From positions 1 to 6,120 of the forward strand of contig JBGPCQ010000178.1 in the NCBI GenBank assembly GCA_041481895.1: a stretch of DNA of 6,120 bases, read 5' to 3'. Each line of letters begins with the position of its first letter. Positions within the stretch are counted from its first letter, which is position 1. The notes beneath the pieces are model-generated. The model was given only the letters and a program-made list of their open reading frames with translations, searched no databases and had not been told where the DNA came from. Below are positions 4,204 to 6,120 of the stretch, one piece after another. This DNA comes from JAMPXD01 sp041481895. Its GTDB lineage: Bacteria; Desulfobacterota; Desulfuromonadia; Geobacterales; Geobacteraceae. The position numbers and the translations under genes are program-made.

Positions 4204-6012
4204 ATGCACGCACCTGATCTGATTCTGCATACCGGCGCTATTACAACCCTCGATCCTGCCCATCCGCAGGTCTCTGCCGTTGCCATAGCCAGCGGCCGGA
4301 TTACTGCCACCGGCGGGGAGGAACTCCTCGCCACCGCCGATGAGAATACGACGCGGATCGACCTGAAGGGCCGCCGGGTCATTCCGGGCTTGAACGACTC
4401 CCACATCCACGTCATCCGGGGGGGCCTCAACTTCAACATGGAACTGCGCTGGGACGGCGTCCCGTCGCTTGCTCTGGCGCTGGTGATGCTCCGTGAGCAG
4501 GCCCGGCGCACACCGCCCCCCCAGTGGGTGCGGGTGATCGGCGGCTGGACGGAGTTCCAGTTCGTTGAACAGCGGATGCCGACCCTGGATGAGATCAATG
4601 CCGCTGCTCCGGATACCCCGGTCTTCATCCTGCATCTGTACGACCGCGCCTTTGTTAACAGGGCGGGGCTGCGCGCCCTCGGCTACACGAAGGATACCCC
4701 TGATCCCCCCGGTGGGCAGATCCAGAGGGACCGGCAGGGAAATCCGACCGGGCTCCTCATCGCCAAGCCGAATGCCCTGATCCTCTATGCCAGCCTGGCC
4801 AAGGGACCGAAGCTCGGTTTGGACGACCAGGTCAACTCGACCCGCCACTTCATGCGCGAACTGAACCGTCTGGGGATCACCAGCTGCATAGATGCGGGGG
4901 GGGGCTTCCAGAACTATCCCGACGATTACCGGGTCATCGAGCAGCTGGCAGAGAGAGATGAGCTGACCCTGCGAATCGCCTACAACCTCTTTACCCAGAA
5001 GCCGAAAGAGGAATACGACGACTTTGCCCGCTGGATCGGCATGACCGAACCGGGGAAGGGGAGTGATGTCTACAAAATGAACGGCGCCGGCGAAATGCTG
5101 GTCTTCTCCGCCGCCGACTTCGAGGACTTCCTGGAACCGCGCCCCGACCTTCAGCCGGTGATGGAAGCGGAGTTGAAGAAGGTGGTCGGCCTGCTGGCGG
5201 CGAAGCGCTGGCCGTTCCGCCTGCACGCCACCTACGACGAGTCCATCTCCCGCTTTCTCGACATCTTCGAGGAGGTCGACCGGGAGGTCCCGTTCCAGGG
5301 GTTGCGCTGGTTTTTCGACCATGCCGAGACCATCTCGGAGAAAAACATGGAGCGGGTGAAGCGCCTCGGCGGCGGCATCGCCATCCAGGACCGGATGGCG
5401 TTCCAGGGAGAATACTTCGTGGCCCGCTATGGCGCCGCTGCGGCAAAGCGGACCCCGCCCATCACCCGGATGCTCGACCTGGGGATACCGGTCGGCGCCG
5501 GAACCGACGCCACCCGGGTATCGAGCTATAATCCCTGGGTCTCCCTCTACTGGCTCGTGAGCGGCAGGACCGTCGGAGGTCTGCCGCTGTACGACGAGAA
5601 GAACCGCCTCGACCGGACCGCCGCGCTCAGGCTTTACACCGAAGGGAGCGCCTGGTTCTCCGGCGACGAGGAAAAGAAGGGGGGAATTGCGGTAGGACAA
5701 TTTGCCGACCTGGCGGTGCTGACCGCGGACTACTTCACTGTCCCCGAAGAGGAGATTAAGGGAATCGAGGCGATGCTGACCATCATGGGGGGGAAGATCG
5801 TCCATGGCAGCGGCGATTTCGCTCCCCTGGCACCCCCTTTGCCGCCGGTGAGCCCCGACTGGTCGCCGGTGGCCAGCTACGGCGGCTACCACCGCGGGAC
5901 GACGACTGACGCAGCACGTCACAAGGGGTGCGCCTGCCACAGCCACCGACAGGTCTGGTCGCCGAAAGAGTCACGTTTTTGGGGGATCGGCTGTGACTGC
6001 TTCGCCTTTTGA
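4204..6012 (+). CDS. YtcJ-type amidohydrolase with Cys-rich tail, 602 aa
   Basis: This belongs to the amidohydrolase superfamily (Amidohydro_3 type). The N-terminal beta domain (1-62) carries DLILHTGAITTLD and ends in RVIPGLNDSHIH, with His67 and His69 as the first metal ligands. Within the TIM barrel, KMNGAGE (291-297), His341 (RLHATYDES), His373 (FDHAE) and Asp435 (GAGTDATR) fit the remaining metal-site and catalytic positions. ADLAVLTADYF near 501-511 returns to the beta domain. Such enzymes hydrolyse C-N bonds of amides or cyclic imides; the substrate is unknown. The tail after about 560 is unusual: CACHSH at 576-581 and CDC at 597-599 before the final residues. GGGAGG at 4191-4196 is 7 nt before the ATG. 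It lies 16 bp after the ABM gene and closes the operon. No signal peptide is seen. Confidence 0.88.
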   Translation: MHAPDLILHTGAITTLDPAHPQVSAVAIASGRITATGGEELLATADENTTRIDLKGRRVIPGLNDSHIHVIRGGLNFNMELRWDGVPSLALALVMLREQARRTPPPQWVRVIGGWTEFQFVEQRMPTLDEINAAAPDTPVFILHLYDRAFVNRAGLRALGYTKDTPDPPGGQIQRDRQGNPTGLLIAKPNALILYASLAKGPKLGLDDQVNSTRHFMRELNRLGITSCIDAGGGFQNYPDDYRVIEQLAERDELTLRIAYNLFTQKPKEEYDDFARWIGMTEPGKGSDVYKMNGAGEMLVFSAADFEDFLEPRPDLQPVMEAELKKVVGLLAAKRWPFRLHATYDESISRFLDIFEEVDREVPFQGLRWFFDHAETISEKNMERVKRLGGGIAIQDRMAFQGEYFVARYGAAAAKRTPPITRMLDLGIPVGAGTDATRVSSYNPWVSLYWLVSGRTVGGLPLYDEKNRLDRTAALRLYTEGSAWFSGDEEKKGGIAVGQFADLAVLTADYFTVPEEEIKGIEAMLTIMGGKIVHGSGDFAPLAPPLPPVSPDWSPVASYGGYHRGTTTDAARHKGCACHSHRQVWSPKESRFWGIGCDCFAF

Positions 6013-6047
6013 GCTCGGGAGGGACAAACGGAAAGCCCGGATTGCAA

Positions 6048-6077
6048 TTGTTTTTACACGGCCGGCAGTGATATAAT
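6048..6077 (+). promoter_or_regulatory. Sigma-70 promoter for the next rightward gene
   Basis: TATAAT at 6072-6077 is a perfect -10 box. TTGTTT at 6048-6053 is an acceptable -35 at 18-bp spacing. It lies after the operon, so a new transcript should begin near 6084 and run out of the window. No start codon with a good binding site is seen before the end. Confidence 0.6.
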
Positions 6078-6090
6078 GTACACAGGTAAA

Positions 6091-6114
6091 CGGGGAATGA
6101 ATGGAAATTCCCCG
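6091..6114 (+). other. Hairpin at the start of the next transcript
   Basis: CGGGGAAT (6091-6098) and ATTCCCCG (6107-6114) form an 8-bp perfect stem with an 8-nt loop. It lies less than 10 nt after the predicted transcription start. It could be a stabilising 5' stem or the first helix of a leader RNA. There is no T tract, so it is not a simple terminator. Confidence 0.5.
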
Positions 6115-6120
6115 GGAAGG

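Larger units (their letters stand above)
1547..6012 (+). other. Probable five-gene operon
   Basis: Five same-strand genes follow with gaps of 11, 37, 4 and 16 bp and no terminator-like hairpin with a T run between them. The only larger gap lies ahead of the first gene and holds the repeated upstream element. The set combines a ligand-binding SRPBCC protein with four enzymes of oxidation or hydrolysis. No transcription regulator or transporter is in the window, so control must come from outside it. Confidence 0.7.

Noticed and set aside
4162..5946. A 594-codon open frame on the minus strand, opposite the amidohydrolase
   Set aside because: The plus-strand frame has full amidohydrolase motifs, metal ligands and a ribosome binding site. 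The minus frame has no recognisable domain, and its openness follows from GC-rich codon use on the opposite strand.
6013..6060. Terminator after the amidohydrolase
   Set aside because: CGGG/CCCG pairings near 6016-6040 give only a 4-bp stem with a long loop, and the T run after it starts about 10 bases later, so the evidence is too weak.
1..6120. CRISPR array, tRNA, rRNA, toxin-antitoxin or phage defence system
   Set aside because: No spaced direct-repeat array, no tRNA cloverleaf or rRNA segments, and no proteins of known defence families were seen on either strand.

Overview
The window looks like chromosomal DNA of a moderately GC-rich Gram-negative bacterium. The protein styles and the mix of small VOC, SRPBCC, hydrolase and amidohydrolase genes resemble Geobacter-type Desulfuromonadia. 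That placement is an impression from protein style and codon use, not a proven assignment.

Layout. Positions 1-50 hold the first 16 codons of a leftward gene. Positions 51-687 are non-coding and lower in GC. They contain a 21-bp operator-like dyad (189-209), a 183-bp MITE-like palindrome with perfect 19-bp terminal inverted repeats (348-530), and some smaller hairpins. Everything after this reads rightward: a PhnB/VOC-family gene broken by a one-base loss in a G run (688-1172), a 69-aa double zinc ribbon protein (1239-1448), an SRPBCC/AHSA1-like protein (1547-1993), an exported alpha/beta hydrolase with an Asp nucleophile (2005-2940), a YcaC-like isochorismatase-family cysteine hydrolase (2978-3631), a membrane-anchored antibiotic-biosynthesis-monooxygenase (ABM) domain protein (3636-4187), and a YtcJ-type amidohydrolase with a Cys/His-rich tail (4204-6012). 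The window ends with a good sigma-70 promoter (6048-6077) and a hairpin at the start of the next transcript.

How the genes fit together. From 1547 to 6012 the gaps are 11, 37, 4 and 16 bp and each gene (with one start ambiguity) has a usable ribosome binding site, so this is probably one operon. An approximately 34-bp near-identical element lies just upstream of both the broken VOC gene and the SRPBCC gene, which suggests two co-regulated transcription units. The four enzymes after the SRPBCC gene (epoxide-hydrolase-like, YcaC-like, ABM, amidohydrolase) look like a small-molecule oxidation and hydrolysis pathway. One member is predicted to be periplasmic, one is membrane-anchored, and the others appear cytosolic. 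The substrate cannot be read from the sequence. The strongest leads are the palindromic element, the duplicated upstream element, and the pathway with the unusual amidohydrolase tail.
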